The notes beneath the pieces were generated by a model, which saw nothing but the letters and a program-made list of their open reading frames with translations, had not been told where the DNA came from and did no database searches. From positions 1 through 14,662 of the forward strand of contig JBHBDS010000082.1 of the NCBI GenBank assembly GCA_041784625.1: a stretch of 14,662 bases of DNA, read 5' to 3'. Made by a program: the position numbers and the translations under genes. The DNA is from JAUNKE01 sp041784625 (lineage in GTDB: Bacteria; Bacillota; Clostridia; Peptostreptococcales; Filifactoraceae). Shown piece after piece: positions 8,526 to 14,249 of the stretch; positions within the stretch are counted from its first letter, which is position 1; every line of letters begins with the position of its first letter.

Positions 8526-9143
8526 AATTGCTCCTCTATTTCAACATTTCTAAACGTATCACAGTCATAATTTTTCGGATTGAATTTTCGTCCAAAACTA
8601 CACTGAAAAAATATCCTCGCTCCACAATCCTCAACAATTTTTGCACTCAAACTCTTTTAGAAAATCAAGTACACTCCACGAAGCAAAAAACACCGTGCAG
8701 TATCGATGGCTTGAGAATCCTTCTAAAAAATCAAGTGCGCTCAACATCAAATTTTATAGATTTACAATATTTTCCTCTTAAATTTATTCAAACGAAAATT
8801 CTTATTTGTATATACTATCATACTTCATCAAAAATGCAATATTTTTTGGCATTTCTTGCAGAATTTATACAAACTACTCGTCATATCATTCGGAATGAGC
8901 AAAACAATCGACGCGATGCAATGGCTTTTTTGTTCAAATTGTCATCCGAATCAAAACAATTCCTGCAAAAATTGTCATCATTTGACGCCAGGCTTGTCAA
9001 AACACATTTTTTCGTTTTTTGTCGATTTCTACATAAAAATTTTTCTACATTTGATGCTTCGAGTAGCTTTGTAGATGCTATTATCTGCATCGAAAACGAT
9101 AAAAATATTGCTCCAAGTTATCAAGAGAAAACTCCACAACAAA
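8526..9143. other. AT-rich gap upstream of pyc
   Basis: About 620 bp with no gene I can support. One plus-strand frame stays open from 8528 to 9175, but it starts at a TTG touching the pyc start, has no ribosome site, resembles no family, and overlaps the ncRNA promoter, so I leave it out. The gap must contain the pyc promoter on the minus strand; no strong -35/-10 pair stands out. It also holds two copies of a degenerate repeat (given separately) and two copies of AAATTGTCATC at 8937-8947 and 8969-8979. Confidence 0.6.
8655..8745. repeat. Two-copy degenerate direct repeat, 66-bp period
   Basis: The segments starting at 8655 and 8721 match at about 20 of 25 positions. Their core is AAAATCAAGT followed by ACACTC in the first and GCGCTC in the second. 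The offset is exactly 66 bp. The second copy is not followed by a third. The mismatches, lack of extra units and lack of cas genes argue against CRISPR; a dispersed intergenic repeat or a duplicated regulatory site of pyc are the likelier options. Confidence 0.45.
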
Positions 9144-9171
9144 TTGACACGATCCAAAATATCTTTTGTAA

Positions 9172-9200
9172 TTGACAATTTCTCAGATATTTTGTACAAT
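9172..9200 (+). promoter_or_regulatory. Near-consensus promoter of the ncRNA
   Basis: TTGACA (9172-9177), a 17-bp spacer and TACAAT (9195-9200) form a near-perfect sigma-A/sigma-70 promoter. Transcription would start around 9206-9207, exactly where the terminal stem of the RNA begins. Another TTGACA lies at 9144-9149 but has no matching -10 box. Confidence 0.85.
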
Positions 9201-9206
9201 GGAAGC

Positions 9207-9420
9207 GCTTTGAGGGTCTGTGGTTGCAAGTCCATGTCAGATGCGGACAAAAGGACCCACGTAAGTTTTGGCATAGCGATCAAAATGAGCATGGCGCATT
9301 CTAGAAGTAAGTCCTGCCGAGAAAATCGAGAGGGTAAGCGTGAGGTAGACCCCGAGCAAATCCCCAGCAGGCGAGTGTGGGGGCAAAGACCAGGTCAGCC
9401 TCAAAGCAACATTTTTTTCT
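9207..9420 (+). ncRNA. Structured non-coding RNA, ~200 nt (raiA-like candidate, family unproven)
   Basis: This stretch is markedly more G-rich than its flanks and starts at the predicted start site of a near-consensus promoter. GCTTTGAGG (9207-9215) pairs perfectly with CCTCAAAGC (9399-9407), closing the molecule, and a T-run follows at 9412-9418. GTCT (9216-9219) with AGAC (9388-9391) can extend this stem across an asymmetric bulge. Internal helices include TGTGG/CCACG (9219-9223/9257-9261) enclosing GTCC/GGAC (9230-9233/9245-9248), TTTTG/CAAAA (9266-9270/9281-9285), and CCTGC/GCAGG (9313-9317/9367-9371) enclosing CGA-GAAAA-TCG. A possible long-range pairing is ATGCG (9241-9245) with CGCAT (9295-9299). 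Size and the closed multi-branched form fit the raiA RNA of Bacillota (about 210 nt), but I cannot confirm the family by eye. It lacks the SRP, tmRNA, glmS and complete RNase P signatures; 6S RNA is the main alternative. Confidence 0.75.
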
Positions 9421-9436
9421 AATTGCAAAAAATATC

Positions 9437-9473
9437 AAAAGTCCTGACTATTTCAGCCAGGACTTTTATGTTG
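9437..9473 (+). terminator. Terminator after the ncRNA
   Basis: AAAAGTCCTG (9437-9446) pairs perfectly with CAGGACTTTT (9458-9467) around an 11-nt loop, and a T-rich tail follows. The 10-bp stem, with A's before and T's after, can work in both directions and cleanly ends the RNA transcript. Confidence 0.85.
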
Positions 9474-9494
9474 TTTCAACAATTTCTTTTGTTT

Positions 9495-9755
9495 TTATGT
9501 CTCTCTTTGGCTTTTTAATTGTTCCAACCATTGCGCATCGACGAAATTTCTCAGCAGCGAAATGAGTTCCATATGACTTTCGAGCCTACTAATAAGATGA
9601 TGCTCCGACAACCTTCGATGATTCCGTAGAACAAATTCTTAATAAAAAAAGGACAACACAAAAGAAGCATTGTCCGATGCCAACATCCTCCAAGCGGGAT
9701 GATGATCTCTTAAATTTTTGAGCGACTTATAAGTCATATATTCTTTGAAATCCAT
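9495..9755 (-). pseudogene. jetA: N-terminal relic of a DUF3375 (Wadjet JetA) gene
   Basis: Reading the minus strand from the ATG at 9755 gives MDFKEYMTYKSLKNLRD, then HPAWRMLASDNASFV and LSFFY. A TAA stop follows at codon 39 (9639-9641), and the same frame continues with EFVLRNHRRLSEHH, LISRLESHMELIS and further residues to a TAA at 9495-9497. This is the characteristic start of DUF3375 proteins, which begin with a 'LRxxHPAWRLLxAxxAPLIxSFL' pattern and then a second helix ending in an LE-D/S-Y/H motif. The stop replaces the arginine usually found after SF(L/F)Y. DUF3375 is JetA, the kleisin-like (MukF-type) subunit of Wadjet complexes, which recognise and cleave small circular plasmids. Full proteins are near 480-500 residues; only ~86 codons survive and no jetB, jetC or jetD follows. 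GAGGG upstream is a remnant ribosome site. The family match is from memory of the pattern, not a search. Confidence 0.72.
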
Positions 9756-9906
9756 TATTAAAACTACCCTCATCAAATGGTTGCTACGTTGTACAACAAA
9801 ATTCCTATTTTTTGCATAAATCCTCCATTATCTCTCGTATGTCTATTTCAATGCTTTTGTTTCCTATTATTATACCATTTTTCTTTATTTTCTACTCAAT
9901 CCATAT

Positions 9907-9928
9907 TTTTTAGTACGTTTTTAGTACG
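9907..9928. repeat. Tandem 11-bp repeat, candidate integrase arm sites
   Basis: TTTTTAGTACG occurs twice back to back (9907-9917 and 9918-9928), ending 4 bp before the integrase stop codon. The integrase has an arm-type DNA-binding N-terminus, and such enzymes bind short direct repeats beside attP, so these are good arm-site candidates. The 177 bp between the JetA relic and the integrase hold nothing else clear except the palindrome GTTGTACAAC (9788-9797). Confidence 0.5.
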
Positions 9929-9932
9929 CTAT

Positions 9933-11012
9933 TTATTTCCCGTTGAATAGCTCCATAATTTCATTTTCTGCGTCGGGGTAAAGATGGCTGTATGTGTCTA
10001 GTGTTATGCTCACGTTTTCGTGTCCTACTCTCTTTGATATTGCTACAGGATTAACCCCAAGATGTATGAGGTGGGAAACGTGGGAATGTCTGAGGTCGTG
10101 AAGTCGTATAGGCTCTAAACCTTGTTTTTTTGCGGTACTATCCAAAATGTACCGATACCATCCCATATCTTTTAGAAATATGGCATATTCTTCTTTAGGG
10201 TTGTAGTACCTTGTTTTGTAATATTCTAGCTCTTCAAATACCTTATCGGGCATTTTGATAGTACGGTATCCGCTATTTGTTTTTGGAGCTCCAACCATTG
10301 TAGAGTTGCCCCATTCGCCTATGCGCTGAATTGATTTATCTATGCAAATTGTCTTGTTTTCAAAATCAATATCCCCCCAAGTGAGGGCGAGGAGCTCCCC
10401 GATCCGCAAGCCTCCATAGAATAATATCAAGTACGGTAACACGTTATCCCGTCTGTTAATCCCGTCGAGAAAGTGCGTAAATTGTTCTTCTGTCCATATA
10501 TCTATTTTAGGCTTGGACGTAATTTTTAGAGCGTCTACCAGCTTGCACGGGTTTTTTTCTAGTCCGTAGAGCTTCACCGCATAATTAAACAACGCTGATA
10601 GATGGTTCTTTTGCTGATTAATGTATTTTGGGCTTAGTGTTGCGTTTGCATCTACTCGTTTTTTCTTTGCTAATAATTCATTTTGCCAATTCTTAATATC
10701 TATAGGTGTTATCTTGTTTACTGGCATATTCCCAAAATGTGGCAATATGTGCGCTTGAAAATCGATATTAAGCGAGCTTAAAGAGCTTGGGCGTATTCTC
10801 TTCTTCTTGTCCTCGATATAGAGCGAATACAGGGCGTTAATAGTGATCTCTGTACTTGCTGTGGAGCTCGTCAAAAATTCACGCTCCCACTGCTCCGCCT
10901 CTCTCTTTGTCTTAAAGCCCTCTTTTTTCTTTTTTTTGCGCTTTCCGCTGCTGTCGGTGTAGTAAAAGCTACAATACCATTTGCCCGTATTCTCGTTTTT
11001 GTATGATGGCAT
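9933..11012 (-). CDS. int: Phage tyrosine integrase
   Basis: A 359-residue site-specific recombinase that would integrate and, with an excision factor, excise the element. Residues 1-47 form an arm-DNA-binding (AP2-like) domain (KWYCSFYYTDSSGKRKKKK). About 55-150 is the SAM-like core-binding domain, and about 170-355 is the catalytic domain. All catalytic residues are visible: Arg203 in GGLRIGELLALTW, Lys244 in the beta-hairpin, His305 and Arg308 in HDLRHSH, His331 in VGHENV, and the nucleophile Tyr341 in LDTYSHLYP. The ATG at 11012 follows AGGGGG at good spacing. It lies downstream of the repressor on the same strand, with a 227-bp repeat-bearing gap between. It appears intact, so the element may still be mobile. 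Confidence 0.95.
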   Translation of the reverse strand: MPSYKNENTGKWYCSFYYTDSSGKRKKKKKEGFKTKREAEQWEREFLTSSTASTEITINALYSLYIEDKKKRIRPSSLSSLNIDFQAHILPHFGNMPVNKITPIDIKNWQNELLAKKKRVDANATLSPKYINQQKNHLSALFNYAVKLYGLEKNPCKLVDALKITSKPKIDIWTEEQFTHFLDGINRRDNVLPYLILFYGGLRIGELLALTWGDIDFENKTICIDKSIQRIGEWGNSTMVGAPKTNSGYRTIKMPDKVFEELEYYKTRYYNPKEEYAIFLKDMGWYRYILDSTAKKQGLEPIRLHDLRHSHVSHLIHLGVNPVAISKRVGHENVSITLDTYSHLYPDAENEIMELFNGK

Positions 11013-11040
11013 ATGTACCCCCTGTTATTTTGCTCTGTTT

Positions 11041-11226
11041 GCGGTTACCTCTCGTTTATTTTTGGGGCTACCTATCTCCTCATTTTGGAAAATTTCCCGA
11101 ATAGAAATTATCTGTTTTCAGTAGCTCCACCGTTCCCCCCTAGCCCTCAAATTGGGGGGCACTCACCCCAACGGCTAACAGTTTATTAGTGGCTACCTCT
11201 CTCCCAAAATTGCGGCTACCTATCCC
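11041..11226. repeat. Paired GGCTACC repeats between repressor and integrase
   Basis: GGYTACCTCTC (11043, 11191) and GGCTACCTATC (11066, 11214) form two pairs. In each pair the two half-units are 23 bp apart, and the pairs are 148 bp apart. Between the pairs a C6/G6 inverted repeat (11135-11140 and 11154-11159) could form a hairpin. The block lies just upstream of the integrase start, so it could bind an excisionase or regulator, or carry the int promoter. There is no gene here. Confidence 0.55.
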
Positions 11227-11239
11227 CATATCTTGAATA

Positions 11240-11878
11240 TTATTCCTTTTCCAATTCTTGTAGATCGGATATGAAGTTATCTAAAGTTTCAATTTTGAAG
11301 CCAGTTCTAACTTGCTGTATTGCCTCAAATAGTTCTGTTAGTTTACGATTTCTTTCGATTGGAGTAATAATCATTGAATTTTTCCCGTTTTCGTATTTCG
11401 AGATCGCTAATAACTGATATTTCGATATTTCTGTGTAGCAGTGAAATAAAATAGCTGTTTTGGAGAATGCACATTCGTATGTTTCATATCTGCCCCCCTC
11501 TTCCACTACATAATTATCATATTCTGTAAGTTCTCTAAATAGTTCCCTATGATATTCTGAATATCTTTCGATATCGTCATCATCTAAGTATGGCTCAATA
11601 TATTTCCAAACGATTTTTTCATTAACGGTGTTCTCAATTAACTTATCGATGTATATCGTCATTTTATCCATATTGCTTTCATCTTCCCAGCCCAAAAGAT
11701 AGTTCGGAGAAACATTTAGTACTTTTGCCAGTTTCTCGAGTTTTTCGGGACTTGGCTTTCTTTTTCCGCTTTCGTATTGTGCATATGTTGACTGCCCTAT
11801 TCCTACCTTCTCCGCAATTTCTTCTTGCGTAAGCTTTTTTTCAAACCTAAGATTTTTGATTTTATCTGAAAAAGTCAT
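11240..11878 (-). CDS. Phage CI-like repressor with HTH N-terminus
   Basis: A 212-residue protein whose residues 5-62 are a classic XRE/HTH_3 domain (LTQEEIAEKVGIGQSTYAQYESGKRK, split here as helix LTQEEIAEKVG and recognition segment QSTYAQYESG). The C-terminal ~145 residues are acidic and do not show a LexA-type Ser/Lys protease or an ImmA domain; I do not recognise them. It should maintain lysogeny by binding the divergent operator region upstream. The ATG at 11878 is chosen because AAAGGGG precedes it at normal spacing; longer readings run into the operator. It has its own promoter (TTGCAT, 17 bp, TACAAT) and is followed by the integrase on the same strand. With no self-cleavage domain, induction may depend on the antirepressor encoded at 12232 or on a peptidase. 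Confidence 0.85.
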   Translation of the reverse strand: MTFSDKIKNLRFEKKLTQEEIAEKVGIGQSTYAQYESGKRKPSPEKLEKLAKVLNVSPNYLLGWEDESNMDKMTIYIDKLIENTVNEKIVWKYIEPYLDDDDIERYSEYHRELFRELTEYDNYVVEEGGRYETYECAFSKTAILFHCYTEISKYQLLAISKYENGKNSMIITPIERNRKLTELFEAIQQVRTGFKIETLDNFISDLQELEKE

Positions 11879-11907
11879 AAACCGTCCCCTTTCTATATGT
11901 AAATTAC

Positions 11908-11981
11908 ATTGTACAACGAATAAAAAAATAATGCAATATTTGCAATAAATTATTGCATTAAATCGCATTACGTGATATATT
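11908..11981. promoter_or_regulatory. Divergent lysogeny switch: two promoters inside overlapping operators
   Basis: Leftward (repressor): TTGCAT on the minus strand (plus 11931-11936), 17 bp, TACAAT (plus 11908-11913). Rightward (cro): TTGCAT (11953-11958), 17 bp, TATATT (11976-11981) with an extended -10 TG at 11973-11974. Between and over the -35 boxes lies a perfect dyad, TGCAAT-N5-ATTGCA (11941-11957), with further half-sites at 11932-11937 and near 11965-11969. A repressor bound here would cover both -35 boxes. AAGGAGG at 12009-12015 serves the cro start. Confidence 0.75.
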
Positions 11982-12020
11982 ATCCCTATATTATTGCTAA
12001 TTGTGATTAAGGAGGATTTT

Positions 12021-12230
12021 ATGAAACTATCGAGAGCCAAAACGGAAAAACTAATGATCATCAAGGGTTGGGGGCAATCCAAATTAGCAGAACAAGCAAC
12101 TTTGACAGTTGGGACAGTATCGCAGCTAATGAACGGGAAAAACATATCCCCAAAATCAGCCCACAAACTGGCAAATGCGCTAGGGGTTGGCGTGATGGAT
12201 ATTTTGGAAGAGGAAGGAGCAGGAAAGTAA
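12021..12230 (+). CDS. Cro-like HTH regulator
   Basis: A 69-residue protein that is almost entirely one XRE-type helix-turn-helix. WGQSKLAEQATL and TVGTVSQLMNGK supply the two core helices, followed by SPKSAHKLANALGV and a short acidic tail. Placed first on the rightward early transcript and opposite the repressor, it fits the Cro role of shutting off the repressor promoter and tuning early expression. The ATG at 12021 has a strong AAGGAGG 5 nt upstream. It is followed after 1 bp by the antirepressor gene, so both are likely translated from one message. Confidence 0.85.
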   Translation: MKLSRAKTEKLMIIKGWGQSKLAEQATLTVGTVSQLMNGKNISPKSAHKLANALGVGVMDILEEEGAGK

Positions 12231-12231
12231 T

Positions 12232-12981
12232 ATGCTGCAGAACAAAGACACATTTAGCAGTTTGGAGCTTGTGGAGCTTATTAATCAATTCAGAGAGCAA
12301 GAGGGAAACAAGACCGAACTTAGACACGATAATTTTTTACAAGTCATTAGAGATGAATTTTCGGATGAGACGGGGGGTCTCCTAAATATTTTGGAAACCC
12401 GTTATATCCATCCGCAAAACAAACAAGAGTACCCAATGTATATTTTGGACCTAAAACAAAGTAGGCAAGTATTAATCCGTGAAAGTAAATTTGTACGCAA
12501 GGCGGTAATCGAATATATCGACAAGCTGGAACAACCACAACTACCAAAAGACTATCCCGAGGCTCTAAGGATATTGGCAGACAAGGCAGAGCGAGAACAG
12601 CGGTTAATTGCTGAAAATGCTAACCAATCAAAAACACTACAGGAACAAGCCCCACGAGTTCTATTTGCTGAGGCGGTAGCATCAAGCAATACAAGTATAC
12701 TTGTAGCGGAGTTAGCAAAGCTGATAACACAAAACGGCGTTGCGATCGGGCAGAATCGATTATTTGAATGGCTGCGTCACAATGGCTATTTGGCAAAAAA
12801 TGGAGCTAGAAAGAACACACCAACACAACGAGCGATGGAACAAGGTTTATTTGAGATTGTCGAAAGAAATGTCACAAACCCCGATGGAAGTATAAGAATC
12901 ACGATTACCCCAAAGGTAACTGGCAAAGGGCAAATCTATTTCATCAACAAGTTTTTAGGAAGCAAACAGGAGGCGAAATAA
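12232..12981 (+). CDS. Phage antirepressor, Rha N-terminus with KilAC domain
   Basis: A 249-residue two-domain regulator. Residues about 10-100 match the pRha/Rha regulatory domain: ELINQFREQEGNKTELRHD, then FLQVIRDEF, a segment on the YIHPQNKQEYPMYILD pattern, and a basic helix. After a linker helix (about 105-135), residues about 140-245 are the KilAC/ANT C-terminal domain with LFAEAVASSNTSILVAELAK, NRLFEWLRHNGYLAK and QRAMEQGLFEI. Such proteins modulate or relieve repression in phages. AGGAAAG overlaps the end of cro and provides the ribosome site. The stop codon overlaps the next start (TAATG), showing tight coupling. Confidence 0.88.
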   Translation: MLQNKDTFSSLELVELINQFREQEGNKTELRHDNFLQVIRDEFSDETGGLLNILETRYIHPQNKQEYPMYILDLKQSRQVLIRESKFVRKAVIEYIDKLEQPQLPKDYPEALRILADKAEREQRLIAENANQSKTLQEQAPRVLFAEAVASSNTSILVAELAKLITQNGVAIGQNRLFEWLRHNGYLAKNGARKNTPTQRAMEQGLFEIVERNVTNPDGSIRITITPKVTGKGQIYFINKFLGSKQEAK

Positions 12982-13169
12982 TGAGCAGAAAATACACCGT
13001 GGAGGAGCGCAAAGAATTACGAAAAGACGTTTCGGAGTTGTGGGACTTGCTGGCTTGTTTGGCAGTCAGCGAAAGCCCTAAAGAATCGAATGGCTATTTT
13101 GCAGCTGTATACGCTTTTCTTGATGGTATGAGCGAGAAAACATATTTGGATACTTCCAAGGCTGAATAA
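12981..13169 (+). CDS. Small phage early protein of unknown function
   Basis: A 62-residue, charged, mostly helical protein starting at the ATG that shares its A with the antirepressor stop. GGAGG upstream (in the antirepressor tail) is a good ribosome site. The N-terminus is very basic/acidic (RKYTVEERKELRKD), followed by a more hydrophobic stretch (LWDLLACLAVS). No signal peptide or membrane segment is convincing. I do not recognise the family; coupling and position say early phage gene. Confidence 0.7.
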   Translation: MSRKYTVEERKELRKDVSELWDLLACLAVSESPKESNGYFAAVYAFLDGMSEKTYLDTSKAE

Positions 13170-13196
13170 AGCCCTATGGAGCTAGGAGGCAAGAAT

Positions 13197-13451
13197 ATGA
13201 CGAAACCACTATATAATGTGTATGACGTGATGGCAATTTTGGACGTTTCAAGGGCTATGGCGTATCGGATCATCAAAGAACTAAATACGGAGCTAGAAAA
13301 TAAAGGTTTTTGGGTTGTAAAAGGAAAAGTTAATTCCGATTATTTTAGAGAACGTTTGAACCTCGTTTCAGAAAATTATTCGATTTCTGACCCCGAGGAA
13401 ATAAAAAGGCAATTAGAGAAAAAAGAGCAGGAGCGAAAAGGCATCTGTTAG
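13197..13451 (+). CDS. Excisionase-like winged-HTH DNA-binding protein
   Basis: An 84-residue protein of the type widely found in the early region of Bacillota phages and ICEs. A MerR/Xis-like helix-turn-helix (YDVMAILDVSRAMAYRIIKE) is followed by a second helix LNTELENKGFWVV and a wing GKVNSDYFRERL. The tail is Lys/Glu-rich. The ATG at 13197 is preferred over one at 13176 because AGGAGG (13184-13189) sits 7 nt before it. It may act as the directionality factor for the integrase or as a transcription regulator; the paired repeats near int or the arrays just downstream could be its targets, which is inference only. Confidence 0.75.
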   Translation: MTKPLYNVYDVMAILDVSRAMAYRIIKELNTELENKGFWVVKGKVNSDYFRERLNLVSENYSISDPEEIKRQLEKKEQERKGIC

Positions 13452-13456
13452 CCTCC

Positions 13457-13544
13457 CCCCTTGGTGAAAATACCAATACCCCTTGGTGAAAATACCAATA
13501 CCCCTTGGTGAAAATACCAATACCCCTTGGTAAAAATACCGTAA
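13457..13544. repeat. Iteron-like array, 4 x 22 bp
   Basis: Four head-to-tail units start at 13457, 13479, 13501 and 13523. The first three are identical; the last has two to four changes. Each unit is CCCC followed by a dyad TTGGT-N6-ACCAA and a short ATA spacer. The 22-bp period equals two helical turns, so bound protein would stack on one face. The unit length is not a multiple of three, and no supported frame crosses it, so the signal is at DNA level. Confidence 0.85.
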
Positions 13545-13620
13545 TGCGAAAAATGGGCACACGTTCCAAACTCCGCAATCATTGAAAATACAGCACTACA
13601 CGCCCACCATCCTATTTGTT

Positions 13621-13675
13621 GGGCAAACCAAGGGCACACCAAGGGCACACCAAGGGCACACCAAGGGCACACCAA
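13621..13675. repeat. Iteron-like array, 5 x 11 bp
   Basis: Five contiguous 11-bp units of GGGCACACCAA; the first reads GGGCAAACCAA. The period is one helical turn. The CACCAA half of each unit is the reverse complement of TTGGTG in the 22-bp array, suggesting one protein may bind both. Two looser relatives (CCAACAAACG at 13672, TCAACAAAGT at 13684) extend the series to the right. Confidence 0.85.
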
Positions 13676-13750
13676 CAAACGAATCAACAAAGTAAGCAAG
13701 TCTTATAACTATTGTAAATTGGAGGCTTTACCAAGACATAGACAATGAGT

Positions 13751-13805
13751 CTAACAAAGCAACTAACAAAGCACTAACAAACGACCAACAAAGCACTAAC
13801 AAACC
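13751..13805. repeat. Third phased array, 5 copies of CTAACAAAGC-type unit
   Basis: Copies begin at 13751, 13763, 13774, 13785 and 13796, that is steps of 12, 11, 11 and 11 bp, with the core (C/T)AACAAA. The array ends 15 bp before the ribosome site of the next gene. Together with the two arrays to the left it fills most of the 380-bp gap between the excisionase-like gene and the replisome organizer; the intervening stretch 13545-13620 shows no gene. Confidence 0.75.
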
Positions 13806-13832
13806 GCAACACTTGATAGAAAGGGGGGTTAC

Positions 13833-14249
13833 GTGGCAATGAAAAAAACCGAAAAAAGATTTCGTTGGCTGAAACTAAACGAAAATTTCTTTAGCAGAAA
13901 GGAAATTGATTGGCTAGAAGATCAAGAAAACGGACAATTAAACTCTATTATATATCTCAAATTGTGCTTGATTACTCTAAATACTAATGGTGTATTGGTA
14001 CGAGAAATAGGAAGCGAATTTCACGCATATAGTACCGAAAAATTAGCAGCTATTTCAAAGACAACTACGCAAGAAATGGAGCTTGCTTTAGCTTATTTTT
14101 TGCAAGCTGGATTGATGGAAATTGACGAAAACGGCAACTGTAAACTGGTAGGAGTTGAAGAAATGACTGGCTCTGAAACGATATGGGCGAAGTATAAGCA
14201 GAACGAAAAAAAGAAGTCAAATACCAGTAAAGGCAAGATGAAGAAGTGA
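13833..14249 (+). CDS. Phage replisome organizer, N-terminal domain only
   Basis: A 138-residue protein matching the N-terminal domain of phage replisome organizers (DnaD-like winged helix): RFRWLKLNENFFSRKEIDWLE, then NGQLNSIIYLKLCLITLNTNG, the STEKLAAISKTT helix and EEMTGSETIWAKYKQNEKKK. This domain binds origin DNA and starts primosome loading. Full-length family members carry a linker and often a DnaD/DnaB_2 C-terminal domain; here the frame stops right after the lysine-rich linker begins. Downstream DNA in other frames still resembles the missing linker, so a frameshift is likely. AAGGGGGG (13821-13828) serves either the GTG at 13833 or the ATG at 13839; I cannot decide between them. Confidence 0.8.
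   Translation: MAMKKTEKRFRWLKLNENFFSRKEIDWLEDQENGQLNSIIYLKLCLITLNTNGVLVREIGSEFHAYSTEKLAAISKTTTQEMELALAYFLQAGLMEIDENGNCKLVGVEEMTGSETIWAKYKQNEKKKSNTSKGKMKK

Noticed and set aside
8655..8745. A minimal CRISPR array
   Set aside because: Only two copies, about 20% mismatch between them, and no cas genes nearby.
8528..9175. A 215-codon plus-strand open frame across the pyc-ncRNA gap
   Set aside because: TTG start touching the pyc start, no ribosome site, no recognisable domain, low G content that depletes stops, and it overlaps the ncRNA promoter.
9391..9400. SRP RNA, suggested by CCAGGTCAG
   Set aside because: The invariant GGAAGGAAGCAGCC tetraloop region is absent.
9207..9407. RNase P RNA, suggested by CAAGTCCATG and GGTAGACCCCGAGCAAA
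   Set aside because: Too short, with no room for P3 before the first motif and no 3' strand of P4 (ACAGAAC...GGCTTA); the matches are short and probably chance.
9644..9675. A minus-strand terminator (GGACAA/TTGTCC with seven T's) inside the jetA relic
   Set aside because: The stem is only 6 bp with a 13-nt loop and it falls within coding-like sequence; it may be a chance structure, though it could stop transcripts coming from int.
13345..13699. Minus-strand frames encoding repetitive peptides over the arrays
   Set aside because: They only translate the 22- and 11-bp DNA repeats in changing frames, and have no ribosome site.
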